This document shows, one piece after another, positions 44,700 through 55,550 of a DNA stretch of 64,000 bases. The stretch is from Limnephilus marmoratus (lineage: Eukaryota > Arthropoda > Insecta > Trichoptera > Limnephilidae): positions 3,472,001 through 3,536,000 of the forward strand of contig OU862920.1 of assembly GCA_917880885.1 (NCBI GenBank), in the 5' to 3' direction. The translations under genes were made by a program, and so were the position numbers. Position 1 is the first letter of the stretch, and every line of letters starts with the position of its first letter. Under the pieces are notes generated by a model, which saw nothing but the letters and a program-made list of their open reading frames with translations, did not search any database and was not told the origin of the DNA.

Positions 44700-45372
44700 C
44701 TTTATATATTGTAAAAACATTATTTATTTATTTATTTATTACACGCCCTGATGGACTTTTACATTATAATTTATAAGTTGAGTAACAAACTATGAAGAAA
44801 ATATAATACAATGAGAAAAGAAAATACACAAAACAGTGTAACAACAAAACAAATAATAAAATAAAAATACATATTATGTAAAAATGATAAGAAGTCTCAT
44901 ATTCAATATAAACAAAAATTGAAGAAATTATGTAAATCTATTTGTGCCTAGAAGAATAAAAGTGATAGAATATACAACGTTTATACTGATTAGTTTTAAG
45001 ATGAAATATATCACCTAGATTAGAATATTTATTTCCGAGACTGTGAAGTCTCGGAAACGGAGAATTTTGATAAGCTAGTGTCCTGGTGTTATTGAAGTAG
45101 AAGGGTAATAAATGTCGACAAGATTTTTGGGGAACATGGATATTGATAAATTGAAGTAATTCAGGACAGTCAATTTTGTAATGCAGTATTTTATGTAATA
45201 GTATTAAATCTGTGCTTATTCTACTTTCTGAAAGTTTCAATAGAGACGTTTTATCCAGGAGGTAATTGTAATCAATGTTTAGTATAGGAATATGCAGGGC
45301 CGTATTTACACTTTTCATCAGTATAGGCCACTTCATTTGCGCCGCCCCTTCCTCCTTCTTAGAAGTTGCCAC
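44700..45372 (-). pseudogene. LINE ORF2 C-terminal fragment with 3' UTR
   Basis: The - strand frame includes ESRISTDLILLHKILHYKID, FYFNNTRTLAYQNSPFPRL and NKYSNLGDIFHL, a typical C-terminal order for jockey/CR1-type ORF2. The 3' UTR follows to a TTTA/TAAA microsatellite at about 44720-44742, probably its 3' terminus. Strongly 5'-truncated, but the surviving frame is open. Confidence 0.7.
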
Positions 45373-46880
45373 CTACCATGATCACTCACTTGTAGGATTT
45401 TATTGGGTGGCGCACAATTTTAAAAATAAATATTCAAATATACGTTAAGTAGGTATTCAAAAATGAAATAAAGAATGAATTATTCGTAAAATAAAAGTCT
45501 AACATGAAACAAGAATTATAATTTTGGTCCCAAGCAAGCCTCCTTTGGTGTAGTAGTATAAAACGCCTGACGTACCTCTGCAAACATTTAGCCGACTAAT
45601 TATCGTATCCTACGAAACCCAAAAAAATATTTTATTTCGGTAAAATCAATATACAATCTTCAATATTTAGATCTTCAATTTTTAAGTATTTGGAAAAAAG
45701 GTGAAAGGGGTGTATATATAGCTATTGTAAAAAAATAATGTGTTGTGGCATTTTGGTCAAAACTAAATCGTCAACATCCTCAACATAACCCATCTCCTTC
45801 CCCTCCCCACTACCTTCAGCCTCCCAACATATCCCAATTGGGGATGGCTCCAGACGGGAGCAACTGGGACGCTTGTAAGGCATTTATTTAAAATAAATAC
45901 ATAACCATAGATCATTCGAAAGAGTTTCAAAAAGCACATAATTTGTCTTCGCCGTTAATGTCAACAAATCATCTAAAATACGCGTTGACAATTAGTCACA
46001 AATAGTTGTCTTTTTTATCAATATGTGTTATGAAACGAAACATTTATACAATTATTTTTATAGTGCTATTTATCCTTTGAGTGGTTTTTCTGTAATTTCA
46101 TGTACTCTATTAGAGTATTTATAACTTTATTGTTCTCGCGTGTATGAACATCTGTAAAAACCAATCTAAAGAAATAAATATTACGACATTTGTAAGTAAT
46201 AAAGTTATGTAAAACAATGAGGATAGATGTCAAATTAATAACGCACGAGAATCAGTTCCAGAAGAAATCAAAAGTGATGAAAAAGAAGTAGGTTTGATTT
46301 TAGGTTTTCACGGCCAAAAGTGTTGTTATCAGACGTATTGGCAAATGTGTAATCGATTGATTATTTTTTTTATCTTATATGCCATGAAGTGGGAATCATT
46401 AAAATTTCTGAATTTAAAACAACCGTTATTTATGCAAATAATTTTTGTATTCAAATTGTTACCTGGCTATTATACACTACGAGGCCTTGAATTTAATCGG
46501 TAGGGGAAAATTGTTACCTAAAAACCCTTGCATGTTGACACCAGCAACCATCAACATTAACCAGCGACAGCCTACAGCGGCCATATACCTATATATTTAT
46601 GCGTGTCTGTTTGTGTTATGTGGGAGTGGTGGAAGACGGTCGGGTCCTTTTGTTTGGGAATTCTTCCGCAATTGCCTTTGGAAATAAGGAAACCAACGAA
46701 AAAACCTTATTCGGGAAGAGGCGGCCAGCTGTCAACTTGAAATAGAATCGGCCTTCAGTGACATTAGTGTATGATGTACTGCATTGTGAGGTCTTTGGGT
46801 GTCTGTTTTTATGTTAATTAATACTTACGGGAGAATAATAAACGTACATATTTAAAAAAATATATAAATAGATATAAATC
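45373..46880. other. Stretch without supported gene
   Basis: Short open frames at 46294-46687 have no coding support. At about 46303 TTTTCACGGCCAAAAG matches the edge of the Penelope-related repeat at 21.48 kb. Nothing else is recognised. Confidence 0.35.
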
Positions 46881-47023
46881 AAATTAATAGATAACTTTGT
46901 ATTAACCACTTAATTATTTACAAAAATCGACATGTTTCGTCAGCAAAGCTGACTTCTTCAGGGTTTTGACATGTCGGTTTTTGTAAATAATTAAGTGGTT
47001 AATACAAAGTTATCTATTAATTT
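46881..47023. repeat. Foldback repeat with hammerhead-like loop
   Basis: The 55-bp arms at 46881-46935 and 46969-47023 are inverted with one mismatch near the centre. On the - strand the loop reads CTGAAGA, one extra A, stem GTCAGC/GCTGAC, then GAAA. The arm base next to the loop could supply helix III ending in GTC, the preferred hammerhead cleavage triplet, but no helix I is possible in the short AAAACC gap. Arm sequence (ATAACTTTGTATTAACCACT) resembles that of 54.5 kb. Confidence 0.6.
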
Positions 47024-47279
47024 GAATTTAAAATGTTACCACAAAATAATTTTGTACTATTAGAAGAACATATAAATCATATGTTATGGGATAAGGAGTC
47101 GGGAGTTAGGGAAATACCTACTGCTCGTTCGCTTCTGAATCTATCTGTGTAATCGTTCGTAATGATTAATGAAATGTGTGCTTATGTATGTATGTAGATG
47201 CGATACCGTGTTGCCAAACTCTAAGGGCATCGTGGAAAATGCCAAATGCCAATATATATATATACATATATGTAAAACA
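47024..47279. other. Spacer with AT microsatellite
   Basis: A short TATATATATACATATATG run at about 47253. Nothing else is recognised. Confidence 0.35.
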
Positions 47280-48216
47280 CTTTTCTCGGTTTACCCGCGT
47301 AACGTAGTCCTGAGAAGGACTTTTTAACTCCTGACGTTTCGGACAGACAACACTGTCCATCTTCAGAGGCCTTATGTCTTTAGTTTTTGTCTCAAACTGA
47401 TAGCTTTCGCATGTCTGTTCGGTCCAGAATCCAAGACTTAAGTGAGTGCAAATCAATTCCTATGGCTAGAGCGGAGTACCCGGGTTGATTGTGATTTATG
47501 GTGCTGGGGGTAGGAGGTGGGACCGGCAGTCTCAGGCGGTTTACATGCAGAGACCTGATTGGTTAGGCTAATTGTGGGAACTTCTGATAATTTTGGAAAT
47601 GCCGTTTTTGGGGGATTTTCGTCAATTATTACTTTCCAGGTGTTGGGAATTCTTATGGAGTCGTTTCTGGTGTTCATATTATTTTTATGTTTATAAATTT
47701 CTATTGCTTCGCGGTAAATTCTTTTTGGTTCATTGTATACGCTAGCTATTGTTGTTGTATTATTGAAGTCTATTTTATGACCTTCATTAAGGACGTGTTG
47801 AACTAAGGATGAAGTTAAGCGTTTATTAGTGACATCTACTTTATGTTCTGCAATTCTACAAGATATTTTTCTATTGCATCGTCCAATATACACCTTTTCA
47901 CACTCCCCACAAGGTATTTTATAAATCCCGTGTGATTCAAGTGGAATGTGGTCTTTCGGACTTCTTAATAGAGACGAGATTTTATTTTCCGATTTATAAA
48001 TAGTTTTGATTTTATTGCTTTTGAGGATTCGACTGATTTTATCTGTTGAGCCTTTTATATATGGGAGAATTGCTACAGAAAGGGGCTCTGTTTCCGTTTC
48101 AGGATTAGTTTTTTTACGTTTGTTTATGGATTTGTTTATTAAATATTTGGAGTAGCCGTTTGCTTGAAGAGCACTACTAAGGAGATCTAGTTCTTCACGA
48201 ATATGATCTTTGTCCG
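47280..48216 (-). mobile_element. Penelope-like element, 5'-truncated, with GIY-YIG domain
   Basis: From 48211 to 47462 the - strand frame is open without a methionine at its start. It contains EELDLLSSALQANGYSKYLI, then a GIYKIPCGECEKVYIG core: the GIY and YIG boxes of a GIY-YIG endonuclease with the CxxC that is typical of Penelope-like elements. The following conserved R, EH and E residues are visible (CRIAEHK, YREAIEIYKHKNN). The upstream reverse transcriptase is absent; the piece abuts a LINE. Downstream a hammerhead-like motif lies at 47337-47366. Confidence 0.8.
47337..47366 (-). ncRNA. Hammerhead-like motif of the Penelope-like element
   Basis: On the - strand: CTGAAGA, one extra base, stem GGACAG/CTGTCC, GAAA. 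The next bases ACGT can pair with an ACGT further on, followed by T, as a helix III with a GTT site. Helix I pairing was not found. Hammerhead motifs are a known feature of Penelope-like elements, so position supports the reading; catalytic competence is uncertain. Confidence 0.5.
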
Positions 48217-49286
48217 CTAGTCCGCTGTTTTATTTATATTCTGTTCTAGCCCAAAATTCTCACAAGTCTTCACTACTTGATTCAGCAAAAGTTGTAAATC
48301 CTCAATGTTACTTGTTAGAAGTACTGTATCGTCTGCATAACGCAGGTTGTTCAGAATCTTCCCATTTATAACAAGTCCTTGAGTAGCCTCTTGCAGAGCT
48401 TCATTGAATATTTCTTCGGAGTATAAGTTGAAGAGCATTGGTGAAAGAATACAACCCTGTCGCACGCCTCTCTTTATTTCTACTTCGTCTGTTAGACATT
48501 GCTCTACTCTTACTGCTCCTTTCTGGTTCCAATAAAGATTACCTATTATCCTTATATCTTTATCGTCTATCCCGGAGGTTTTCAGAATTTGAATCATTTT
48601 GTCGTGTCTAACTCTATCAAATGCTTTAAGGAAGTCAATGAAGCATGCATGTACATTTGTATTCACATCTCTACATCTTTGGATTAGTACTTGAATACTA
48701 AATAACGCTTCTCGAGTACCCAACCCATGTCGTAAGCCAAATTGTGTGACACTTATCTTTTCTTCCACTTTGCGATATATGCGTCCATGTATAATTCGCA
48801 AAAATATCTTTAATAAGTGGCTCATTAAACTAATTGTCCGGGGGTCACTACATTTTCTTGCTTTTGCTTTCTTTGGGAGAGTAACAAAAGTGGATCGAAG
48901 CCATTCTAGTGGGATAATTCCTGTATTATATATGGAGTTAAAGAGACTGGTCAATACTAGGATGCCTTTATTTCCTATGAGTTTAAGGATTTCAGCCTGT
49001 ATTCCATCTGGGCCCGCTGTTTTCCCAGTTTTAGAGAGACGAATTGCATGTTCTACCTCATTTGTTGTGATTGGTGGGCCTGTTGTAATATTTCCCATAT
49101 TATTTCTGCGCTTCTATTATCATTGAAGAGTTCTGAGATGTAGTCTTTCCATCTTTTTAGTTTTTCGTTAATATCGGTTAGAAGTTTTCCATCTCGATCC
49201 TCCAGTTGCCCTATGTCGGTTTTACGATTTATTCCAGTCAATTCTTTGATTTTCTTGTGTACTTGGAAAATATCATGTTTATCATT
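48217..49286 (-). pseudogene. LINE endonuclease-reverse transcriptase, 3' segment
   Basis: The - strand frame of 293 codons has KTAGPDGIQAEILKLI, CFIDFLKAFDRVRHDK, RGVRQGCILSPMLFNLYSEE and LRYADDTVLLTS: a full palm with YADD. Upstream (49053-49241) the linker continues in another frame after a one-base shift near 49095. The ORF stops at 48217 where the Penelope-like fragment begins, so the thumb and C-terminus are lost. The BEL/Pao element interrupts it at 49287, and it resumes at 60830. Confidence 0.8.
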
Positions 49287-49291
49287 GTGGG
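49287..49291. repeat. Target site duplication of the BEL/Pao element, left
   Basis: GTGGG directly precedes the left LTR and is repeated exactly at 60825-60829 after the right LTR. Five-base duplications are normal for BEL/Pao. Confidence 0.9.
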
Positions 49292-49693
49292 TGTTAAGAT
49301 TTCAGGTACTGAAATATTAATATTTGTGATTGTCACCCTAATGGTTGTGGCAACATTTTTTGTGTTGGCAATTGCCAGGGCGATTTCGTATTGCCACGGA
49401 TTTTTTAATTCCTTCTTCTCTTGTTACCATCCGTCTTGGGCGGGTCGTTTTTGGGCAAAACGTCTGCTGCCAGGTTTTCACTTCATGTGGGTTATAAAAC
49501 CGCGGAGGGAGATAGCATCATTGGGCTCACCGTACATGAGCTACCCTACGGGTCTTTTATTGTTTCAATAAAGACCAATTATTCAAGAGCTGGAGTTATT
49601 ATTGAAGAGTTACTCCAGCCACACTTCCCTTGGAATCTGGTGTTACCACGCCGGATTGCTTTGTCAGGAGAGCGGAAGTTGAGACCCTGAACA
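49292..49693 (+). repeat. Left LTR of the BEL/Pao element
   Basis: 402 bp, starting TGTTAAGATTTCAGG and ending CCCTGAACA. It contains a TATA-like GTTATAAAACC at about 49493 and a polyadenylation signal AATAAAG at about 49567, suggesting the U3-R-U5 layout. I found no difference from the right LTR. Confidence 0.9.
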
Positions 49694-49715
49694 TTGGTCA
49701 TTCGAGCCGGGATTA
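49694..49715 (+). other. Candidate primer binding site
   Basis: TGGTCATTCGAGCCGGGAT begins one base after the LTR. A TGG start complementary to a tRNA 3' CCA and the immediate position are typical. The tRNA species could not be identified from memory. Confidence 0.5.
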
Positions 49716-49900
49716 TTTGCATTGATCATTGCATTGATCATTCGAGCCGGGTGATCATTATTGGATTGACTCATTCAAGCTGGGTGATCATTATTTGGAT
49801 TGATCCATTTGAGACTGAAGATCATTATTTGGAGTGGCCCAGTCAGGCCTCATCATCATCGGGATTGGTCCAGTCGGCGTCCTCATCACCATCATTGGAT
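49697..49900 (+). repeat. Diverged tandem repeats in the retroelement leader
   Basis: Variants of GATCATTCGAGCCGGG and GTGATCATTATTGGATTGA recur about five to six times at roughly 30-50 bp. They overlap the primer binding site and lie before gag. Confidence 0.65.
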
Positions 49901-50335
49901 TGATCAAGCGAGCCTCATCACGACGCTCGCATGCACAGCAAATCAGGTTGTAGCCTTCCTTTCATTGTCCTTTCAAATTCCATTTAAAAAGCTAAAAATC
50001 TGTGTAGATGCCACATTATTTCGTATTGATTATATCGAATTACATTCGGGTGTTCATAATCAGATGCTTTCAATATTACATAGCATAAATTTGTTGGTGA
50101 TAATAATTTTTATTGTTGTATTCAGTCTGCAGAATAACTTTGCTTTTGCCTACCTACATTTCTAGCCACGCGGTTGCAAGTTTCGTCTTTGTATGCTATA
50201 GTATTGTGAGTGGTTTCTCTATGATCCAAAGTATATTATTTATGGTATTATTCATTGTTGTTTACGTCAAACTGTCGCGTTGTGTATTGTGTATTCAGTT
50301 TTGAAATCAAGTTAGTGTTATTTCGTTTGTAAAAA

Positions 50336-53300
50336 ATGGAACTCGACAAGTTGATTAAACGGCGCGGGGTTTTGAAAGGTTCATTAACGAGATTCGAAAC
50401 CTATTTAAGCAACGAAAATGATATTACACCTGGCGTGTTGTCAACGAGGTTGGAAGCCATTAAACTTTCTCTGATAGAATTCTCCAAAATTCAGCTGGAG
50501 ATTGATTTATTGAACAAATCAGAAGATAATGACGCGAGGGATAATTTTGAAGGTACATATTTTAATGTAATTGCATTAGGACAGGAAATGTTATCAAAAT
50601 TTAAGAAGATTGAAAATGTCCCAAATATATCAGTAAATTTACCACCAATCTCTATACCAGTGTTTTCAGGTGACAACCATAAATGGTTGACTTTTAAAAA
50701 TTCGTTCATTGCCTTAATTCATGATAACAGTAAATTAAATAATGTTCAGAAATTTCATTACCTTATTAGTTATGTGTCCGGAGAGGCACTTGATTTGATT
50801 AGTTCTCTAGAAATAACCGGGGATAATTATAGTGCAGCTTGGACAATGCTTATTTCGAGATACGAAAATGTCCGACTTATAGCAAATAGACATTTGAATT
50901 TCTTATTTAGTTTTACACCGTTAAAACGACAGAATCATCATGAATTACGGAATTTAATTGATCAAGCAAACATTCATTTGAGAGCTTTACACAACCTTAA
51001 GCTACCAACCGAACATTGGGATACTTTAATTATTCATATTCTAACCTCAAAGTTAGATAATCACACACGTAGCCTTTGGGAATCATTAGAATGCGACGAA
51101 GTTTATCCTACGTTCGTGCAGTTTAGCAATTTTATTTCACAAAGGTCTCAGATCCTGGAAACTATCCAAGGTGATATTGGTGGAATGCAACAGAAATCGG
51201 AACCAGTTGCAACAAAAGCAAAGTTTTTTAATTTTAAGGAAAAGAAGTCTACAAACAAGGTTACGTTAGCGTCGAGCAACGTTAATTGTATGCTGTGTAA
51301 TGACAGTCATTTCATTTATTCTTGCAAAATATTTGTTAACAAAGAACCAGCGGCACGAAGAAAGCTCGTTTCAGAGAACAATTTATGTTATAACTGCCTA
51401 AAACCGGGGCACCTTTCAAAGTTGTGCAGGTGGAAGGAAAAATGCAGTGTTTGTGATCGAAAACATCACACTCTGTTACATATCAATACTGATAATGTAC
51501 AAGCGGGTACTTCAACTGGCAAGGGTCAGTCGGAGGCACCAGTAAATTTAGCATGTCATAGTGACATGAACGGGCGGGAAATTTTACTATCTACCATAAT
51601 AGTAAAAATAGAAGACGCGTATGGTGGAACACACAAAATACGCGCACTTTTGGATTCGGGTTCAATGTCTAATTTTATTACAAAGGATACTTGTAAAAGA
51701 TTAAATTTGCATTGTACAAAGTTGAATATACCTGTTTCAGGTTTGCATAATAATTTAATTCATGTAAAGGAAACAGTTGACATTAAATTTAAATCATTAT
51801 GTTCTCAATACCGGGATGAAATATCTTGTTTGGTATTAGATGAGATTTCTTGCAATCTTCCACAGACCTTGATTAATCCAAAAATGTTGAACATTCCAGA
51901 CGGCATCCAGTTAGCTGATCCGCAGTTTTACCAGCCAGCTGCTATTGATATGCTGATCGGAGCAGAGATATTCTGGCAGGTGGTTCGTACGGATCAGATA
52001 CAGTTAGGAAAGGATAAACCTACATTGCATCGAACGGAGCTAGGCTGGATAATATCAGGAGCTGTACAGAGGCGTCAAAATACGAGGCCAGTTAAAGTTT
52101 GTCATATTTCATTAAATTCTTTGCAGAATCAAATAGAAAGGTTTTGGAAGGTTGAAGAAATTGAAAATAGTAAGCATCACTCTCTGGAAGATAGTGAATG
52201 TGAAAAGATTTTCAAAGGCACGCATAAACGCGATGCAAATGGTAGATTTGTAGTGAACTTACCATTTAAATCTAACCTATCTCAATTAGGAGATTCATTT
52301 AGTATTGCTAAAAGTAGATTGGTGTCAATGGAAAGGAAATTCTTAAGACAACCTAGTTTAAAGGAACAATACTCGGAATTTATTGATGAGTATCTTGCGT
52401 TAGGTCACATGACTGAATGTGAACCTCCAATACGTGATGAAACTACTTATTATTTACCACATCACGCTGTATTTAAAGAATCAAGCACAACTACTAAAAT
52501 TCGTGTTGTTTTTGACGGGTCGGCTAAACCCGCTCGAGGGATTTCTTTGAATCGCGCTCTAATGATTGGGCCCACCATTCAAAATGATATATTTTGCCAC
52601 TTGGTATTTTTCAGAAAACATCAATATGCAGTCACGGCAGATATTGCAAAAATGTACCGCCAAATTAATATCAACCCGGAACACAGAAATTACCAACGTA
52701 TATTATGGAGAAGGGATGCGGAGGATTGTTCGAAACACTATACGCTAAACACGGTGACATATGGTTTGGCTCCTTCGCCTTATTTAGCAATACGTTGTCT
52801 GCATCAGCTAGGTAATGACGTTTCATTTACTCATCCATTAGCTAGTAAATCCCTTAAGGAAAATTTTTATGTAGATGATTTTCTTTCTGGTAGTGACTCC
52901 ATTGATACTTGTCACTTGCTTAAATCACAAATCATTAATGCGCTTGCTACAGCAGGCATGGAGATTAGAAAATGGAGGTCTAATGCGCCCTCGATTAATG
53001 ATTCTAAAGATAATTTAGAATTATTGCCAAATAAATCCAATGAAGCTAAGATTCTCAGATTAATATGGGACACCAAACTTGATGAGTTTACCTATCAGGT
53101 AGAAAGCATAGACTCAAAGTTAGAAGTAACAAAACGTCAAGTTTTATCATTAATGTCAAAAGTGTTTGACCCTTTAGGACTGGTAGGCCCAGTAATCATT
53201 GTCGGTAAGATAATTATGCAGAGATTGTGGAAGCTAAAAACATCCTGGGATGACAAGCTGCCCAATGACCTTTTATTGGCCTGGCAGATTTACACGCTGA

Positions 53301-53446
53301 GTCTCGGTAAAGCAAATCATATTCGGGTACCGAGGAAAATTTTCTGCTTTAATAAAAAATCTTTTAGAAATAGGGAAATATTTAATAATTATTCTTCATT
53401 AAGACGACTGAGGCGCGTAGTTGCTTATATGTTACGTTTCATACAT
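50336..53446 (+). CDS. BEL/Pao Gag-Pol (Gag, protease, reverse transcriptase)
   Basis: A single frame of 1037 codons starts at ATG 50336 and is cut by the inserted transposon at 53447 (the frame runs 12 codons into it). Residues 1-340 are Gag. A CCHC knuckle CYNCLKPGHLSKLC lies near residue 351, followed by a second C/H motif. The aspartic protease active site LLDSGS is near 439. Reverse transcriptase shows ADIAKMYRQI near 768 and catalytic YVDD near 845, then a VFDPLGLVGP segment typical of BEL/Pao. After about residue 1000 the sequence jumps from the thumb to the segment preceding integrase; the RNase H domain is absent. No stops interrupt the rest. Confidence 0.9.
53443..53446. repeat. 4-bp target duplication of the nested DNA transposon, left
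   Basis: ACAT here and at 58666-58669. Removing the 5219-bp insert plus one ACAT makes the pol frame continuous, which fixes the boundaries. Confidence 0.85.
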
Positions 53447-53869
53447 GAGTATTTCTCAAAAAAAGTGTACATTTTGGAAAAATAAAGTGTGCCTAGAAAC
53501 AGTTCAAAAATAACACATGTTTTTAATTAAGCATACAAAAAAAAATTGAACCATTTTGTAGAATAAATATTAGGCTTTAAAATAACGAAGAAAAAACATT
53601 ACAATCGTATTAATTCGCAAATCTATAAATTTTTTAAAAAATAACGATTTTTACCTTTCATACAAAATAAAATTGCCACCCTGCCTACCTCATGTGTTTA
53701 TACCTCATAAAATGCAATAATAACGTTATAATATATGAATTTTTGTATGTTTTAGGGTCTTAATTTAATGTAGTTTCTGTCCAAAGTAATTTTCTATTGG
53801 GTTTCATAATAAATTAATAATTTATACACAAAAATCAAAGTGAGTCATATTCATTTACTTTTTAGTAAC

Positions 53870-54240
53870 TACTCTTTCGTTACGTTTTATTTGTACTTCC
53901 ACCGTAATTTCTGAACCCATTTGTTACATTTTACACAGGCAACAATAACTTCATTCTGGTTGGATGTTGGTCTGACGTCTCCGCCATAACATTAATTGTT
54001 AAAGTCAGTTAAAGGTGTTTCTTTAGTGGTACTACAATTTCGTAACAGAAAATATTATTGCCTTTTTTTCACAAAACGGTAAGCCTTTTTCTACTCATCT
54101 TTTTGTAATATGTGCGGTACAAACATAGCTAAGCTTACATATTTACAGTTTTAAATTTTATCAAACCATTGACTTTTTATAACCCCATTTTTATTAAAAT
54201 TTCGTAACGTTTATTATGAATTTCGTAACGTAACGAAAAA
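53870..54240. promoter_or_regulatory. Left subterminal TTTCGTAAC motifs
   Basis: TTTCGTTACG at 53875, TTTCGTAAC at 54038, about 54200 and 54220, the last forming TTTCGTAACGTAACGAAA, an imperfect palindrome. The same motif recurs at the right end (58605-58645). Clusters of this kind near both ends are candidate transposase-binding sites. Confidence 0.55.
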
Positions 54241-54496
54241 GTTCAATGTAAAGCTGAGTGTACACAGTTACAACCTGATTAAAAATAGTAGGTATATTTT
54301 AAAGGTGTCTAGCATTTTTATGAAAGTCTTATGTAAGTTTGGTTATAATGTAATATATTTGTTCATATGAAGCAGATACTTTGTGATGTTAGATTTCTTA
54401 CAATCAAACTGATTGATCAGTTTTGTAAGATTTAAGTAAGAGAAATTATTGTACAATTAATAACTAAATAAACATATTAAAAAAAAAAAAATTATA

Positions 54497-54665
54497 ATTT
54501 AAAATAAAACAATAACTTTGTAAACACCACTTCTATTTTTAATACTTTATGCCAACCGGGTGTAGTATACTGCCCTGAAGAAGCTACGGTTGTAGCGAAA
54601 CCCGGTCGGCATAAACTATAAAAAATAAAAGTGGTGTTTACAAAGTTATTGTTTTATTTTAAATT
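54497..54665. repeat. Foldback repeat with hammerhead-like loop, nested in the DNA transposon
   Basis: Arms of about 65 bp (54497-54561 and 54600-54665) are inverted. On the + strand the loop has CTGAAGA (54575-54581), one extra A, stem GCTAC/GTAGC, and GAAA (54597-54600). The arm base CCGGGT/ACCCGG would be helix III and AGTATACT (54564-54571) a minimal helix I. The cleavage position is G, which hammerheads do not tolerate. Arms resemble those at 46881. Confidence 0.6.
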
Positions 54666-55007
54666 ATCCACTGGAGCGACGGCGCGTTTTTTACTTTGCC
54701 TCTGATTGCTCGTGATATTTTCGAGTCCATTTTGAATTTTTTCCGCGAACATTGAAAATATCGTATCTCCGAATTTTAATATGGAGACATGCAAATTGAT
54801 TATAGTTCTATATAGCCAATGAATTTACCTATCTTTTCCCACATATTTGTGGGAATTACAAAAAAAAATATTATAAAATCGTAAACTTTAAAAACGTGCA
54901 AATCCTGCATGTTGGTTCCTTTGAAATTGCCCTTAATATTACTTTTTTATTGTTACTTTATTATTTACTCTGATAATACTATAACTACAGCATAATTTTT
55001 TTTAGGA

Positions 55008-55550
55008 ATGCCTCCAAAAACCAATGCAGAAAGGCAAAAAGCTTACAGAGAAAGACTGAAAAAGGAAAAACCAAAGAAATATGAGGAAATCAGAATTAAG
55101 CATTTGACAAAAGTTAAAGAAAATATCAAAAAGAAAAAAGAAATTCTTACACAAGAAGAAAAAGAAGAGCTACGAGTAAAGTGGAGACAAGCCAATAATA
55201 AAAGAGCTGAAAGAAATAAAAATGCTAATCCTACGACACAAGACAATAATACATTTGAAGATAGAAATAATGAAAAAATCCTAAAGGAAAGACTACAAAA
55301 GCTGACTGAAGAAAATGCTCAGTTAAAAAGAGAAAATAAGAATTTAAGACAGTGCTGTAATCGGTTGAAAAGGCGAGTGAACATTCTGAAAATACTCAAC
55401 CAAACTAAAACTAATAATGATGCTATTCCCATTGAAACTAATGAAACTCCACGGTGTGACGACACACCAATAACTAAATCAAATAGTTTCTTACAAGAAA
55501 CTTTACCAAATGCGTCCACACCAGAAAAAGATAAGGTGAAAAAAAATTAA
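55008..55550 (+). CDS. N-terminal coding segment of the Sola-like transposase
   Basis: 180 codons from ATG, starting MPPKTNAERQKAYRERLKK. Very rich in Lys, Glu and Arg, with a heptad-like stretch (KLTEENAQLKRENKNLRQ) predicted as coiled coil near residues 100-120 and a Ser/Thr/Pro-rich end. A basic AERQKAYRERL-type start is common in multicopy transposon proteins of this type. The frame ends just after an A8 run at 55539-55546. One more A there would extend the frame into the next segment, so the stop may be a mutation or a homopolymer error. Confidence 0.7.
   Translation: MPPKTNAERQKAYRERLKKEKPKKYEEIRIKHLTKVKENIKKKKEILTQEEKEELRVKWRQANNKRAERNKNANPTTQDNNTFEDRNNEKILKERLQKLTEENAQLKRENKNLRQCCNRLKRRVNILKILNQTKTNNDAIPIETNETPRCDDTPITKSNSFLQETLPNASTPEKDKVKKN

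Noticed and set aside
49206..50304. Several 60-120-codon frames around the left LTR and leader
   Set aside because: The same frames occur in the right LTR, and they overlap LTR signals and leader repeats; they are not genes.
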